Positions 24,433-33,827 of a stretch of DNA of 64,000 bases are shown here, piece after piece. How positions within the stretch are numbered: the first letter of the stretch is position 1; every line of letters starts with the position of its first letter. The stretch covers positions 1 through 64,000 of the forward strand of contig JAJYTE010000002.1 of assembly GCA_021793215.1 (NCBI GenBank). The letters run 5' to 3'. A program made the position numbers and the translations under genes. This DNA comes from Bacillota bacterium. GTDB taxonomy: Bacteria > Bacillota > Sulfobacillia > JAJZYS01 > JAJYTV01. The notes below the pieces were generated by a model. The model saw nothing but the letters and a program-made list of their open reading frames with translations, ran no database searches and was not told the origin of the DNA.

Positions 24433-24990
24433 ATGGCGAGGGCCAACCCGGCTCCTCTCGGACTCGCGGGGTTCGCGTTTACCACCTGGATGCTCAGCAT
24501 GATCAACGCCGGCTGGTACACCGGCGTCGACATGGGATTGGTTCTTTCCCTGGCGCTTGCGTACGGTGGCCTCGCCCAGTTGGTCGCAGGCATCCTCGAG
24601 TACCCACGCGGCAACACGTTCGGAACGGTCGCGTTCTTCTCTTACGGTGCGTTCTGGCTGTCGTTCGCGTTCTTCGTGCAGTTCTTCTCCAAGGGCGTCG
24701 AGGGAACGTTTGTGGCTTGGTACCTGCTGATGTGGGGCATCTTCACATTCTACATGTGGATCGCCACGCTGAAGGGCGCCAAGGACGTCATGCTCGTGTT
24801 CCTCGCCCTGTGGGTGACCTTCGTCCTCCTGGCGATCGGCGACTTCGGCGTGAGCAGCTTCACGATGATCGGCGGGTACGTCGGTCTGGTCACGGCCATC
24901 CTCGCCTTCTACGCGTCGGCGGCCGGCGTGATCAACGAGGCCACGGGGCGCATCGTGCTCCCCACAGGCGCGCCGTCCACGGGGGCCTAG
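24433..24990 (+). CDS. satP: GPR1/FUN34/SatP family acetate/succinate transporter
   Basis: Six-helix membrane protein of the acetate uptake transporter family. The N-terminal signature NPAPLGLAGFA is intact, and helices 1-6 follow, with the YGGLAQLVAGILEY and SYGAFWLS segments typical of the family. The 185-residue length is normal. ATG at 24433 follows AGAAGGAGG at 24417-24425. A paralogue lies at 48.1-48.7 kb. Members carry acetate and sometimes succinate with protons; the substrate is not provable here. Confidence 0.9.
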   Translation: MARANPAPLGLAGFAFTTWMLSMINAGWYTGVDMGLVLSLALAYGGLAQLVAGILEYPRGNTFGTVAFFSYGAFWLSFAFFVQFFSKGVEGTFVAWYLLMWGIFTFYMWIATLKGAKDVMLVFLALWVTFVLLAIGDFGVSSFTMIGGYVGLVTAILAFYASAAGVINEATGRIVLPTGAPSTGA

Positions 24991-25004
24991 TAGCAACGCC
25001 TGCA

Positions 25005-25033
25005 GGCCGGATCGGGCGGTGCCCGATCCGGCC
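25005..25033. terminator. Terminator hairpin after the acetate transporter gene
   Basis: Thirteen-bp perfect stem (25005-25017 with 25021-25033), loop GGT, then TCTCC. Confidence 0.6.
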
Positions 25034-25102
25034 TCTCCGTCGGTGTTGCATCCTTGCATCCCACCGCTTCGCCCCGCACGCCAGATCTAGGGAGGGCGCG
25101 CC

Positions 25103-26020
25103 ATGTTGACCGCCAAGCTGCTCGGGGCGCTGCAGCTGGCGCGTCCCATCCCCCTGACCGTCTGGACGTTGGGATGCGTACTCCTCGGGGCCGCAGCCGC
25201 CCCCCGCCTGCAGGCCGGCTGGGAGATTCCGCTCGCGGCGGTGTGCATCGGCGGCGTTCTGCTGCAGGGCTACATCACGCATGGGTTGAACGACTTCTAC
25301 GACTGGTTGTCCGGCACGGACCGGGAGAACCCGGCGTGGCTCTCCGGCGGCTCGCACGCCGTGCAGAGCGGTCGACTGGAGCCGCAGGACGTCCTACGCA
25401 TCGCCATCGTGGCCAGCGCGATCTACCTGGCACTGCTCGCCGGACTCTCCCTCTCGCGCGGCGTCGACTTCGCGTTGCTCGGGGTGCCGGCGCTCCTCGC
25501 GGCGATCGCGTACAGCCTGCCCCCGATCCGCCTGGGCTACCGGCCGCTGCTCGGCGAGTGGCTCGGCATGTTCCCGACCATCGCGGCCGGCGTCCTCGCG
25601 GCGGGCTACGCCGCGTCCGGCGGGTTCGCACCGGAGATCTGGGCCGTCGCGGCCATCCAGGGCGTGCTCTGCGGTGCGTCGGTAATGCAGCACCACATGT
25701 CCGACATCGATTTGGACTGGGAGGCCAAGCCGCGCAAGCGCACATCCCCCGCCTTCTGGCAGAGATCGGTCGGCCGCCCCGGCAGCGAGGTCGCGATGGC
25801 CTACTCCTGCCTTGCGCTGGTACTATCCCTGGCGTTCGCTGCCACCATCTCACCGAGATTCCTGCTGACGGCAGCGCTCTCACTGGCAGCCGCGCTGATC
25901 GCAAGGCGAACGCGGGTCGGAAGCCGGCCAGACGAGACGCGCCGGGACGCGGCGCTGAAGGGAATCGCCCTGGCGAATGCGCTGGGATTCGCCATGTTCG
26001 CGCTCATCGGCCTGCGCTGA
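25103..26020 (+). CDS. UbiA-family prenyltransferase (MenA-like)
   Basis: Membrane prenyltransferase with about eight or nine helices. The first Asp-rich site is LNDFYDWLSGTDREN near residues 62-76 and the second is HHMSDIDLDWEAKPRKRT near residues 197-214, which bind the Mg-diphosphate of the prenyl donor. The 305-residue size fits MenA, which makes demethylmenaquinone; the menG gene at 30.1 kb would supply the next step. Other UbiA substrates cannot be excluded. It ends 16 bp before the nitrilase-family gene, with GGAGG between them. Confidence 0.82.
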   Translation: MLTAKLLGALQLARPIPLTVWTLGCVLLGAAAAPRLQAGWEIPLAAVCIGGVLLQGYITHGLNDFYDWLSGTDRENPAWLSGGSHAVQSGRLEPQDVLRIAIVASAIYLALLAGLSLSRGVDFALLGVPALLAAIAYSLPPIRLGYRPLLGEWLGMFPTIAAGVLAAGYAASGGFAPEIWAVAAIQGVLCGASVMQHHMSDIDLDWEAKPRKRTSPAFWQRSVGRPGSEVAMAYSCLALVLSLAFAATISPRFLLTAALSLAAALIARRTRVGSRPDETRRDAALKGIALANALGFAMFALIGLR

Positions 26021-26036
26021 ACGGAGGACCGCCCCA

Positions 26037-26960
26037 ATGCAAGAGATGATCCTGTCGGTTGCGCTGCTGCAGCTCTCGGCCGTCGCGAACGATACAGACG
26101 CAGCGCTGATCAAGGGAGAGACATTCTGCCGCGCCGCGGCCGCGCAGGGAGCTGACATCGCGCTCTTCCCCGAGATGTGGAGCATTGGCTACGCGTTCCC
26201 CGAGGACTCGGACGCCGCGCTGTCAGCCTGGCGCGCGCGGGCCATCACCACCGAGGACGGTCCGTTCCTGCGGTACCGGGAGCTTGCGCGGGAACTCGAG
26301 ATGGCCATCGCTGTCACCTACCTCGAGGCGACCGAGGGCGCTCCGAGGAATGCCGTCTCGCTGATCGACCGCCACGGAAAGGTCGCGCTCAGCTACGCCA
26401 AGGTGCACACCTGCGACTTCGGCGATGAGGCGCTGCTCGCACCCGGCGACGCATTCCGGGTTGCAACCCTCGACACGGCCAAGGGCCCGGTGAAGGTCGG
26501 CGCGATGATCTGCTACGATCGCGAGTTCCCCGAAAGCGCACGCGTGCTGATGCTCGGCGGCGCGGAGATCGTGCTCGTCCCGAACGCCTGCCCGTGGGAT
26601 CACAACCGGAGCCGGCAGCTCTACACGCGCGCCTACGAGAACATGATCGGCATCGCGATGGCGAACTACGCCGCGCCCGACCAGGACGGCCACTCCATGG
26701 CACTGGACGGCATGGCGTACGAGGTGGCGAGGGCAGGTGACGACGGCGGGCCGCGCGAGATGACCCTTGTCGAGGCCGGCGAAGCCGAAGGGGTCTACCT
26801 CGCGCATTTCGACCTCGCCGCGCTCCGGGCGTACCGGGGGCGGGAGACGTGGGGCGACGCGTTCCGCAAGCCGTGGGCCTACGGAGCGATCACCGAGACC
26901 CGGGTGGCCCCTCCGTTCCGCAGGTCGGAGAGCCGTAGAGAGGGCGGGGCCACGTCCTAG
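26037..26960 (+). CDS. Carbon-nitrogen hydrolase (nitrilase superfamily)
   Basis: Amidase/nitrilase-fold enzyme with the complete Glu46-Lys122-Cys159 triad: LFPEMWS, YAKVHTC and MICYDREFPE. The 307-residue chain begins VALLQLSAV and has a normal length. ATG at 26037 follows GGAGG at 26023-26027. The adjacent UbiA-type gene suggests co-transcription, not a shared pathway. The substrate is unknown; carbamoyl- or omega-amidase-type reactions are common in this branch. A second, distinct homologue is at 57.4 kb. Confidence 0.88.
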   Translation: MQEMILSVALLQLSAVANDTDAALIKGETFCRAAAAQGADIALFPEMWSIGYAFPEDSDAALSAWRARAITTEDGPFLRYRELARELEMAIAVTYLEATEGAPRNAVSLIDRHGKVALSYAKVHTCDFGDEALLAPGDAFRVATLDTAKGPVKVGAMICYDREFPESARVLMLGGAEIVLVPNACPWDHNRSRQLYTRAYENMIGIAMANYAAPDQDGHSMALDGMAYEVARAGDDGGPREMTLVEAGEAEGVYLAHFDLAALRAYRGRETWGDAFRKPWAYGAITETRVAPPFRRSESRREGGATS

Positions 26961-27038
26961 GTCCGTCGATCGAACGCCTGCGAGAGCGACCGTTGGCGGT
27001 CACGAGGCTTCCTCTGCGGCGTCCCCCGCAGGAGCTTC

Positions 27039-27989
27039 CTAATCGTCCTGTGCCATGCGAGCGCGCAGCCCTTCGATCATCAGAAGCTGCGCCTCGTAGT
27101 CCAGTTCGAGCGAGTCCGGGTTCAACCGGCGCATGATGTCCCAGAGCGTCCGGTTCGGCTCCTCCTGGACCTGTTCCGCGTAGTGTGCGAAGCGCTCCAT
27201 GAACTCCGGGGTCGGCGGCGTGTCGGCCGCGTTCGCGAACACAGAGATCCAGTCGTCGACGAGCGCCTGCACCTCCGGGTCGGAGGGGGAGCGGCCGCCG
27301 CTGCGCAGGCTGCGGGCGCGCTGCAACAGTCCGGCCATCGCGCTGGACCAGTCGCTCGGCTGCACCGGGGTGCGCGCGATCATCTGCCAGAACGGCCGGA
27401 GCGACTCCTGCATCCGGTCCTGGAACCTGGGGTCCACGAGCAGTTCCTTGAGCTCGGCCCATGCGGCATCCTGCTCCGCGCCCAGGTCCTCGGGCAGGAT
27501 GCCGCGCACTTGCTCCAGGTAGCGCTCGCGCCAAGCGGCGGGGGCTTCCTCGGGGACCGCCTGCGGCCAGTTCTCCCCAAGCCAGCGCTGCCGCTCCTCA
27601 CTTCCCATCTGCATCGCCTCCAGGATCGCTGTAAGGTGGCGCGCGGACGTGTCGGTCCAAACGCCCTCCGGCACGCGCGCGAGCAGTGACCGCACGCTCG
27701 AGAGCCGCCGGATCTGCAGGTCGATCGCATCGCGTTGCACGCGCACGACCGTTTGGATGTCGCGGGACCCGGCGAGGATCCCCCGGATCTCCGGCAGTCC
27801 GAACTCGAGTTGACGCAGAATGCGCACGAGGCCGAGCCGCCACAGGTCATCCAGAGAGTACAGGCGGTAGCCTGCGGCCGATACGGCGGTCGGCGCGACG
27901 ACCCGCTCGTCTGCGTAGTGACGGATCGCCTTGACGGAGAGTCCGGTTCGCTTCGCCGCCTCGCCGATCGTGTAGCGTCCCCCGATCAC
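27039..27989 (-). CDS. MerR-family transcriptional regulator
   Basis: DNA-binding regulator with an N-terminal winged helix: YTIGEAAKRTGLSVKAIRHYADERVV at residues 6-31, and GYRLYSLDDLWRLGLVRILR as the wing. The helix near residues 75-100 is the dimerisation coil. The C-terminal domain of about 200 residues is large and resembles TipA-like or other ligand-binding regions, without an obvious metal Cys pattern, so a small organic ligand is more likely than a metal. The neighbouring minus-strand membrane-fused spermidine-synthase-like gene is upstream on the same strand. Confidence 0.88.
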   Translation of the reverse strand: MIGGRYTIGEAAKRTGLSVKAIRHYADERVVAPTAVSAAGYRLYSLDDLWRLGLVRILRQLEFGLPEIRGILAGSRDIQTVVRVQRDAIDLQIRRLSSVRSLLARVPEGVWTDTSARHLTAILEAMQMGSEERQRWLGENWPQAVPEEAPAAWRERYLEQVRGILPEDLGAEQDAAWAELKELLVDPRFQDRMQESLRPFWQMIARTPVQPSDWSSAMAGLLQRARSLRSGGRSPSDPEVQALVDDWISVFANAADTPPTPEFMERFAHYAEQVQEEPNRTLWDIMRRLNPDSLELDYEAQLLMIEGLRARMAQDD

Positions 27990-28068
27990 TTCGCACCACC
28001 TTTGCCTGCGACGATACGGTCTCCGGCTGCGGGAGAGTCAAGCGTCGCGCGCCGCACTCCCAGAACGC

Positions 28069-29634
28069 TCAGAGCTCTCCTCCGAGCCTCGAGAGGATCA
28101 TCCGGTTCGTGAGCATCTCCACAGGAGCACGGTTGTCAGTGAGCACGAGTCCGGGTCCGGGCTTTGGCGTGCGCCAGGAGGCGGCGAGCCCCGCCGCGAC
28201 GGGCCTGAGAAAGGCCGGCAACGCCGCCTGCGTGGGCAGCGAGACGGGGCGCACGCTTGCGACCAGCAGTTCGTTGTAGGCGCCTGGCGCCTTGGCGATG
28301 TAGACGTACGGGAACACGCGCATCGCCGTCCGCTCGATCGCCCGCAGGAGAGCGGCCTTGCGCGAGACGGCGTTGACGTTCAAGGCGACGATGCCACCCG
28401 TAGAGAGGTGCGCCCTGCAAAGGGCGAAGAACTCCTGCGTCGTCAGGTAGAACGGGATGTAGATCTCCTGGCTGTAGGCGTCGACGATGATCAAGTTGTA
28501 GCGGGCCTGCGTCGCCTGCAGGTAGACGCGCCCATCGGCCGACACGACGCGTGCGGCCGAGGGGCTCAGGTGGAAGTACTCGCGCCCCAGGCGCACGAGC
28601 TCCGGGTCGATCTCGACAGCCGTCAGGCGCACCGGTGCGCGGTAGGGGTCGACATCGCGCTGCATCAGCGTGGGGATCGTCCCCGCCGCCATTCCGATCA
28701 GGAGCCCTCGCACGCGTTGCGTTCGCGGGAACATGTACGGCAGCGTCATGTACGCGTCGTAGTAGAGGCCGGTAAGTTGCCGCGTCGTGTAGAGCGACTG
28801 GATCCCGGCCGAATCGTTGACGGAGAGGGCGATGTCGCCCGACGGCGAGAGCCTGTACACCTCCGCGAACTGGTAGGGCGTCTCGACCTCCGTGACCAGT
28901 CCCGGGACCGTTTTCAGCAGCGGAGGCGCGATGGAGGGAAGCAGGAGCGGGAGCACCGCGGCGGCCACTAGCGCGCGCCCGCCCATCGCGAGCGCGCCCA
29001 GGGCGAGCAGCACGGCCGCGCAAATCCAGAACGTCTCGCGCACGCCGACGTCCGGGATTGTCAGGAAACTTGGGACGAACGTGCCGACAAGGCTGCCGAA
29101 CGTCGACCAGGCGTAGAGCGAACCTGCCTTCGAGCCAGCCGTCTCCCTCCCTTCCACCGCGAGCCGGATGGCGTAGGGGCTGGCGGCGCCGAGCGCGGCG
29201 ACGGGAGGGAGAACGAGAACTGCGGTGCCGAGGAGCGACGAGACGACGACGCCGGCAGGCGTATTGAGCAGGCCGTGCACGACAGCGGATAGGAAGGGCG
29301 ACGCCAGAAACGGCAGCGCGGCGACGTAGGCGCCGGCAAGAAACGTCACGAGCCCCAGGACCCTCGGTGTCGGATGGAGGTCTGCCAGCCGGCCGCCGAT
29401 CGAGTAGCCGACCGAGAGCGCCAGTAGGATCAGGCCGATCAGGGAGGCCCAAACCAGCTGTGAGTTGCCGAAGAAGGGTTCCATCAGCCGCTCCGCGCTG
29501 AACTCCACCGCCATAACGGCCGCACCGGTGCCGAAGACGAAGACCCGCAGGAAGAGTGGGCTCCTGCGCCAGTCCGGACGGCCCGTGGTGATATCCATCT
29601 GCGTGTTCCACCTGCATTCCTCGGCGATCTGCAT
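28069..29634 (-). CDS. Membrane-fused spermidine-synthase-like protein
   Basis: 521 residues in two halves. Residues 1-225 contain about seven membrane helices; the remaining half is a SAM-binding fold of the spermidine synthase family with LIGMAAGTIP, TAVEIDPELVRLGREYF, VSADGRVYLQ and IIVDAYSQEIYIPFYLTTQEFF. The usual catalytic Asp is represented by the D in VDAYSQ. Such fusions are common, but their substrate is not known and they are not classical SpeE. No ribosome site precedes the ATG at 29634; a second ATG at 29598 with GAGGAA and GGTGG upstream is a plausible alternative. Confidence 0.82.
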   Translation of the reverse strand: MQIAEECRWNTQMDITTGRPDWRRSPLFLRVFVFGTGAAVMAVEFSAERLMEPFFGNSQLVWASLIGLILLALSVGYSIGGRLADLHPTPRVLGLVTFLAGAYVAALPFLASPFLSAVVHGLLNTPAGVVVSSLLGTAVLVLPPVAALGAASPYAIRLAVEGRETAGSKAGSLYAWSTFGSLVGTFVPSFLTIPDVGVRETFWICAAVLLALGALAMGGRALVAAAVLPLLLPSIAPPLLKTVPGLVTEVETPYQFAEVYRLSPSGDIALSVNDSAGIQSLYTTRQLTGLYYDAYMTLPYMFPRTQRVRGLLIGMAAGTIPTLMQRDVDPYRAPVRLTAVEIDPELVRLGREYFHLSPSAARVVSADGRVYLQATQARYNLIIVDAYSQEIYIPFYLTTQEFFALCRAHLSTGGIVALNVNAVSRKAALLRAIERTAMRVFPYVYIAKAPGAYNELLVASVRPVSLPTQAALPAFLRPVAAGLAASWRTPKPGPGLVLTDNRAPVEMLTNRMILSRLGGEL

Positions 29635-30131
29635 GACAAATTTCGTGCGGGTTGAGACATACCCTCCACGCGAGTCTCCGGAGGCTTCGATCGGGACGCT
29701 TCGTTCGGACTACACGCCTGTACGCCGCTGGACTTTGCGGGAAGCGGATGCCCAGGCACTTGCGATGTACCTTGTCCACATCCGTGGAGAAGGTCGACTT
29801 CACGGAACCATAAAGTTACGTGCGGACGCATCGGGATGCGAGCTGTCAACTCGGTGCACGGGTGACGCCGAACGGGCGTCAACGTGCGAGGACTCGCGCC
29901 TGCGGCCGACTTTTGGAAGTGCGCGGGTGGAGCGATGGCCGAAGCGGCAGACTGGAACCAGCGTCCGATCGCCGTCCGTACGCCAAGACACGAGACTCCG
30001 CCCGCGTTCTCGCTGCAATGTTGAATGGCAACGCTGGTGACAGCGGCCACACCAAGGGCCGGACACTATGCTAAACTCATGATCGGTGGATGGTCGGGTC
30101 CGTCGAAGGATGTCGAAAGGGGATGCGCTTC
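29635..30131. other. About 500-bp gene-free divergent region
   Basis: No coding sequence I can support. Composition is lower in GC than the flanks. Near 30066-30077 the sequence TATGCTAAACT could serve as the -10 of menG, without a clear -35. No repeats or known RNA motif were recognised. Confidence 0.45.
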
Positions 30132-30848
30132 GTGGCAGCTCGGTACGACGCGCATCACGAGAAGATCCGTAACATCTTCGGCGCGATCGCGCGCGTCTAC
30201 GACCCGATGAATCGCATCATCACGCTTGGACTTTGGGACAGTTGGCAACGCCGTTTCTTGGACGTCGTCGCTCCGCGCGACGGCGAAATGTGTCTCGACA
30301 TCGCGACCGGCACCGGCGATCTAGCCATCCTGATCGCGGAGCGAGCTCCGGGGATCCGGGTGACCGGACTCGACCTCAGCCGGGACATGCTGGATGTCGC
30401 GGAAGCCAAGATCCTCCGCAAGGGCCTCAAGGAACGCGTGCAGATCGTTGAAGGCAACGCCCTCTCGCTTCCGTTCCCGGACCAGTCCTTCGACGTCGTG
30501 ACATGCGGCTTCGGGCTACGCAACTTTCCGGACCTGCCGCGCGCGCTCTCGGAGATGCGCCGTGTGCTGAAGCCGGGTGGACGAGCGCTCTCACTCGAGG
30601 TGTCTCGGCCCCACCGCAGACTTGTCTGGTGGGGATTCCGCACATACTTCTACGGCCTTGTACCGCTGCTCGGGAGGCTCGCTGGACCGGGTGGCCGCGC
30701 CTACGCGTGGCTGCCTGAATCGCACCGTCGCTTTCCGGGCCGCGAGGTGCTCAGTGGACTCTACCGGGAAGCCGGGTTCGATGCGGTCGACGCTTGGCCG
30801 CTGACGCTCGGCTCCGTCGCGATTCATCGTGGGGAGGTGCGCGCATGA
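30132..30848 (+). CDS. menG: Demethylmenaquinone methyltransferase
   Basis: SAM-dependent C-methyltransferase for the last step of menaquinone synthesis. The core is the UbiE/MenG type: KIRNIFGAIARVYDPMNRIITLG, the SAM motif LDIATGTGDLAI, TGLDLSRDML, FPDQSFDVVTCGFGLRNF and LKPGGRALSLEVSRP. GTG at 30132 has AAAGGGG nine bases upstream; ATG at 30123 is the alternative. It overlaps hemA by four bases, so quinone and heme synthesis are co-expressed. The protein ends with the typical IHRGEVRA. Confidence 0.9.
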   Translation: MAARYDAHHEKIRNIFGAIARVYDPMNRIITLGLWDSWQRRFLDVVAPRDGEMCLDIATGTGDLAILIAERAPGIRVTGLDLSRDMLDVAEAKILRKGLKERVQIVEGNALSLPFPDQSFDVVTCGFGLRNFPDLPRALSEMRRVLKPGGRALSLEVSRPHRRLVWWGFRTYFYGLVPLLGRLAGPGGRAYAWLPESHRRFPGREVLSGLYREAGFDAVDAWPLTLGSVAIHRGEVRA

Positions 30849-32125
30849 AGCCGTCTTGGACGATGCTCGGCCTGTCGCACCGCGACGCCGGCGTCGACGT
30901 GCGCGGACGCCTCGCGCTCGAGCAATGCGCCGACGCCGTCTACCGCGATCTCCTGGAGGTCACCGACGAGGCGCTGGTCCTATCGACCTGCAACCGCAGC
31001 GAGGTGTACGCCTTCGGCGAGCCAGTGGCGCTGCAGGCGGCGATCCGGCTCTCCTGGATGCGTCACGTCGACGGCGCGGAGGAACTCCTGGACCGGTACG
31101 CGCAGCGCCTGCAAGGCAGCGCGGCCGTGGAGCACCTGTTCCTCGTCGCGGCGGGGCTCGACGCCCAGATCGTTGGAGAGACGCAGATTCTTGGACAACT
31201 CAAGGACGCCTTCGCCACCGCCGCCGGTGCGGGAGCGGTGGGCAAGGAGCTCAGCATGGTGGTGCAGGCGGCGCTGGCTGCGGCACGTCGGGCCCACCGG
31301 GACACCGGCCTCGATGCCTACCCGGTGTCGGTCGGTGCGGCTGCCGTCGCCCTCGGCCGCCAGGCCTTCGGCGACCTGACCGGCAAGACGGTGCTGATGA
31401 TCGGAGCCGGCGAGGTCGCGGAGCTGTGCCTGACGCATCTCCGGGAGGCGGGAGCCAGCGAGATCGTCATCTCCAACCGCACCCGTGCGCGGGCGGAGGA
31501 GCTCACCCAGCGCTTCGGCGGGCAGGCGGCTGGCTGGGAGGAGAGCGACGAGTGGCTGCGTCGCGCCGATCTCGTGCTCTCGTCGACGAGCGCGCCGCAC
31601 ACGATCCTCTACGCCCGCGATCTGCGCCGCATCCTGCGCGCCCGCCGCGAGCGGCCGCTGATCCTCATCGACCTCGCCGTGCCGCACGACGTCGAGCCTT
31701 CGGCGGCGCAGCTGCCCGGCGTCTTCCTCTACGACCTCGACAGCCTCAGCGAGATCACGGCCGCAAGCCGGGTCGAGCGGCAGCGCGAGGCCGATGTGGC
31801 GCGGGAGATCGTGGTGCGCGCCGCCGCCGACTTCCACCGCCGCAGCTGCGAGCGCACGGCCGTGCCGCTCATCCAGTCGCTGCGCGGTAAGGCCGATCGC
31901 GTGCGCGACGACGAGCTGCAGCGCGCCTTCCGGCGCCTCGGCGACGTCGCCCCCGACGAGCGGCGCGTGATCGAGCAGCTCGCCTCAAGGATCGTGAACA
32001 AGCTCTTGAACGACCCGACCGTCGCACTCAAGGAGTGCGCGCTGCGGGAGGACGGTGACGCCTGCCTGCGCCTCGCCGCGCGCATCTTCCACCTCGACGG
32101 GCAGGAGCGGCCGCAGGAGGCGTGA
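30845..32125 (+). CDS. hemA: Glutamyl-tRNA reductase
   Basis: First enzyme of the C5 pathway to tetrapyrroles, reducing Glu-tRNA to glutamate-1-semialdehyde. The catalytic Cys is in VLSTCNRSEVY near residue 45, GETQILGQLKDA follows, the NADPH motif is MIGAGEVAELC, and the C-terminal dimerisation helix is present. At 426 residues the length is normal. ATG at 30845 overlaps the menG stop. It heads the hemA-hemX-hemC-hemD-hemB series, the order known from Bacillota. hemL is not in the window. Confidence 0.95.
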   Translation: MKPSWTMLGLSHRDAGVDVRGRLALEQCADAVYRDLLEVTDEALVLSTCNRSEVYAFGEPVALQAAIRLSWMRHVDGAEELLDRYAQRLQGSAAVEHLFLVAAGLDAQIVGETQILGQLKDAFATAAGAGAVGKELSMVVQAALAAARRAHRDTGLDAYPVSVGAAAVALGRQAFGDLTGKTVLMIGAGEVAELCLTHLREAGASEIVISNRTRARAEELTQRFGGQAAGWEESDEWLRRADLVLSSTSAPHTILYARDLRRILRARRERPLILIDLAVPHDVEPSAAQLPGVFLYDLDSLSEITAASRVERQREADVAREIVVRAAADFHRRSCERTAVPLIQSLRGKADRVRDDELQRAFRRLGDVAPDERRVIEQLASRIVNKLLNDPTVALKECALREDGDACLRLAARIFHLDGQERPQEA

Positions 32126-32901
32126 GCCTTCTCGCGCTCGCTGCCGCCATCGTCGCCTACGGCGGGGCGGCGATTTTGCATCTGCGGGCCCAGCGCCGGC
32201 GCTGGCTCCTGCGCTGGGCGAGATGGGCGACCTTCCTGGCGCTCGCGCTGCAGGCTGCGCTCCTCATGGTGCAGGCGCACCGAGGCATGCCGCCCGACGT
32301 CTTCGACTGGCTGCAGGGCGCCGTCTTCGCCTTCGTGCTCGCGTGGGCGGTCTGGGAACGCACCGGCCGTGCCCAAGGCACTGGCGCGCTCGTGGTCCCG
32401 CTCGCCTTCGCGATCACCGCCGCGACGGCCCTCCTGCATCGCAGCGGAGCCTCCGTGGAGCTGCAGGGGACGTTGCTGCTGTGGCTGCACATTGTGCTCC
32501 TCGCGGCGGGCTTCGCCTGCCTCGCGCTCGCAGGTTTGGCGGCGCTGCTGCGCCGCTTCGCGGAGCTGAGGCTGCGGCGCGGGAACTTCACACCGGTCGC
32601 GGCGCTGCCGCAGCTGCATGACGGGGTGCGCCGGTTCCTAGCGGTCGGCCTCCTGCTGGACGCACTGGGCATCGGCCTTGGCGCCATCTACGCGCACAGC
32701 GTTTGGGGCGCCTACTGGTCGTGGTCGCCGAAGGAGACGGTGACGCTGTTCGTCTGGGCGATCGACCTCGCGGCCTACGCCACCGTGCGCACAGGGCGGC
32801 GCCTGGCCCTTGGCGACTGGCTCGCCGCGGCCGCACTCGTCGGTATGCTCGTCAACGTCTGGGCCGTCGGACTGCTCGGGGGACCGCACCGATTCAACTG
32901 A
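32122..32901 (+). CDS. hemX: HemX-like cytochrome c assembly (CcsA/CcmC family) membrane protein
   Basis: 259-residue membrane protein with about eight helices. The tryptophan-rich motif is WGAYWSWSPKETVTLFVW, the form found in CcsA/ResC and HemX proteins. In Bacillus, HemX in this position lowers the amount of HemA; cytochrome c assembly is a second possibility. Since a separate CcmABCDE set is encoded at 7.5-10.8 kb, the HemX role seems more likely, as its gene lies between hemA and hemC. The GTG start overlaps the hemA stop. Confidence 0.85.
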   Translation: MSLLALAAAIVAYGGAAILHLRAQRRRWLLRWARWATFLALALQAALLMVQAHRGMPPDVFDWLQGAVFAFVLAWAVWERTGRAQGTGALVVPLAFAITAATALLHRSGASVELQGTLLLWLHIVLLAAGFACLALAGLAALLRRFAELRLRRGNFTPVAALPQLHDGVRRFLAVGLLLDALGIGLGAIYAHSVWGAYWSWSPKETVTLFVWAIDLAAYATVRTGRRLALGDWLAAAALVGMLVNVWAVGLLGGPHRFN

Positions 32902-32918
32902 TGCGAGGAGGCAAGGAC

Positions 32919-33827
32919 GTGCAGCTACGCATCGCCTCGCGCCGCAGCCCCTTGGCGCTGGCCCAGTCGGAACTCGTGGCCAAGACGCTGCGCGAGCGCT
33001 TCCCCGAGCTGGAGACCGCCTTCGTCGAGGTGGAGACGGAGGGCGACCGGATGCTCTCGGCGCCGCTCGCGGAGATCGGCGGCAAGGGCGTTTTCACACT
33101 CGAGATCGAGCAGATGCTGCGCCGCGGCGAGGCCGATGTCGCCGTGCACAGCCTGAAGGATCTTCCGACCGTCGCGCCGCCCGGACTGCGCATCGGGGCG
33201 GTGCTGCCGCGCGAGGATCCTCGCGACGTGCTGGTGACACGCGACGGAACGCAGCTTCGGGACCTGCCCCACGGAGCGCGCATCGGCACCTCGAGCCCCA
33301 GGCGCCAGGCGCAGCTTCGCATGTGGCGCCCGGATCTCCAGGTCGACTCGGTGCGCGGCAACGTCGGGACGCGCCTGCGCAAGCTGACCGACGGAGTCGT
33401 CGATGGACTCGTGATGGCTGCCGCGGGCCTGCTGCGCGCAGGCTACGGTGCGCGCATCGCGGAGTACCTCGAGCCGCAGGACATGCTGCCTGCACCCGCG
33501 CAGGGCGTGATCGCAGTGCAGGCGCGCAGCGCGCGCAAGGATGTCCTTGACGTCCTACGCGCGATCTCGGACCGCCACGCGCTGCGCGCAGCCCGCGCAG
33601 AGCGGGCGCTGCTCTCCGCCCTCGGCAGCGGGTGCGCCGTACCCATCGGCGCGCTCGCCGAGGTGCGGGGAAGAGAGGTCCGCCTGGTGGCCGGCGTCTT
33701 CGCGCCGGACGGCTCGCTCGCGCTGCGCACCGAAGCGGCTGGCACCAGGTCCGAGGAGGTCGGTCGAGAGGCGGCCCGCACTCTCCGGCGCATGGGCGCG
33801 CAGCACCTGCTCGGGGAGCTTCCATGA
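32919..33827 (+). CDS. hemC: Hydroxymethylbilane synthase
   Basis: Porphobilinogen deaminase, which joins four porphobilinogens. Landmarks are the N-terminal RIASRRSPLALAQSE, the AVHSLKDLPT loop, GTSSPRRQAQL, VDSVRGNVGTRLRKL and the Cys carrying the dipyrromethane cofactor in LGSGCAVPIGA. GTG at 32919 is seven bases after GAGGAGG; an in-frame ATG at 32901 overlaps the ribosome site. 302 residues is normal. hemD overlaps by four bases. Confidence 0.94.
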   Translation: MQLRIASRRSPLALAQSELVAKTLRERFPELETAFVEVETEGDRMLSAPLAEIGGKGVFTLEIEQMLRRGEADVAVHSLKDLPTVAPPGLRIGAVLPREDPRDVLVTRDGTQLRDLPHGARIGTSSPRRQAQLRMWRPDLQVDSVRGNVGTRLRKLTDGVVDGLVMAAAGLLRAGYGARIAEYLEPQDMLPAPAQGVIAVQARSARKDVLDVLRAISDRHALRAARAERALLSALGSGCAVPIGALAEVRGREVRLVAGVFAPDGSLALRTEAAGTRSEEVGREAARTLRRMGAQHLLGELP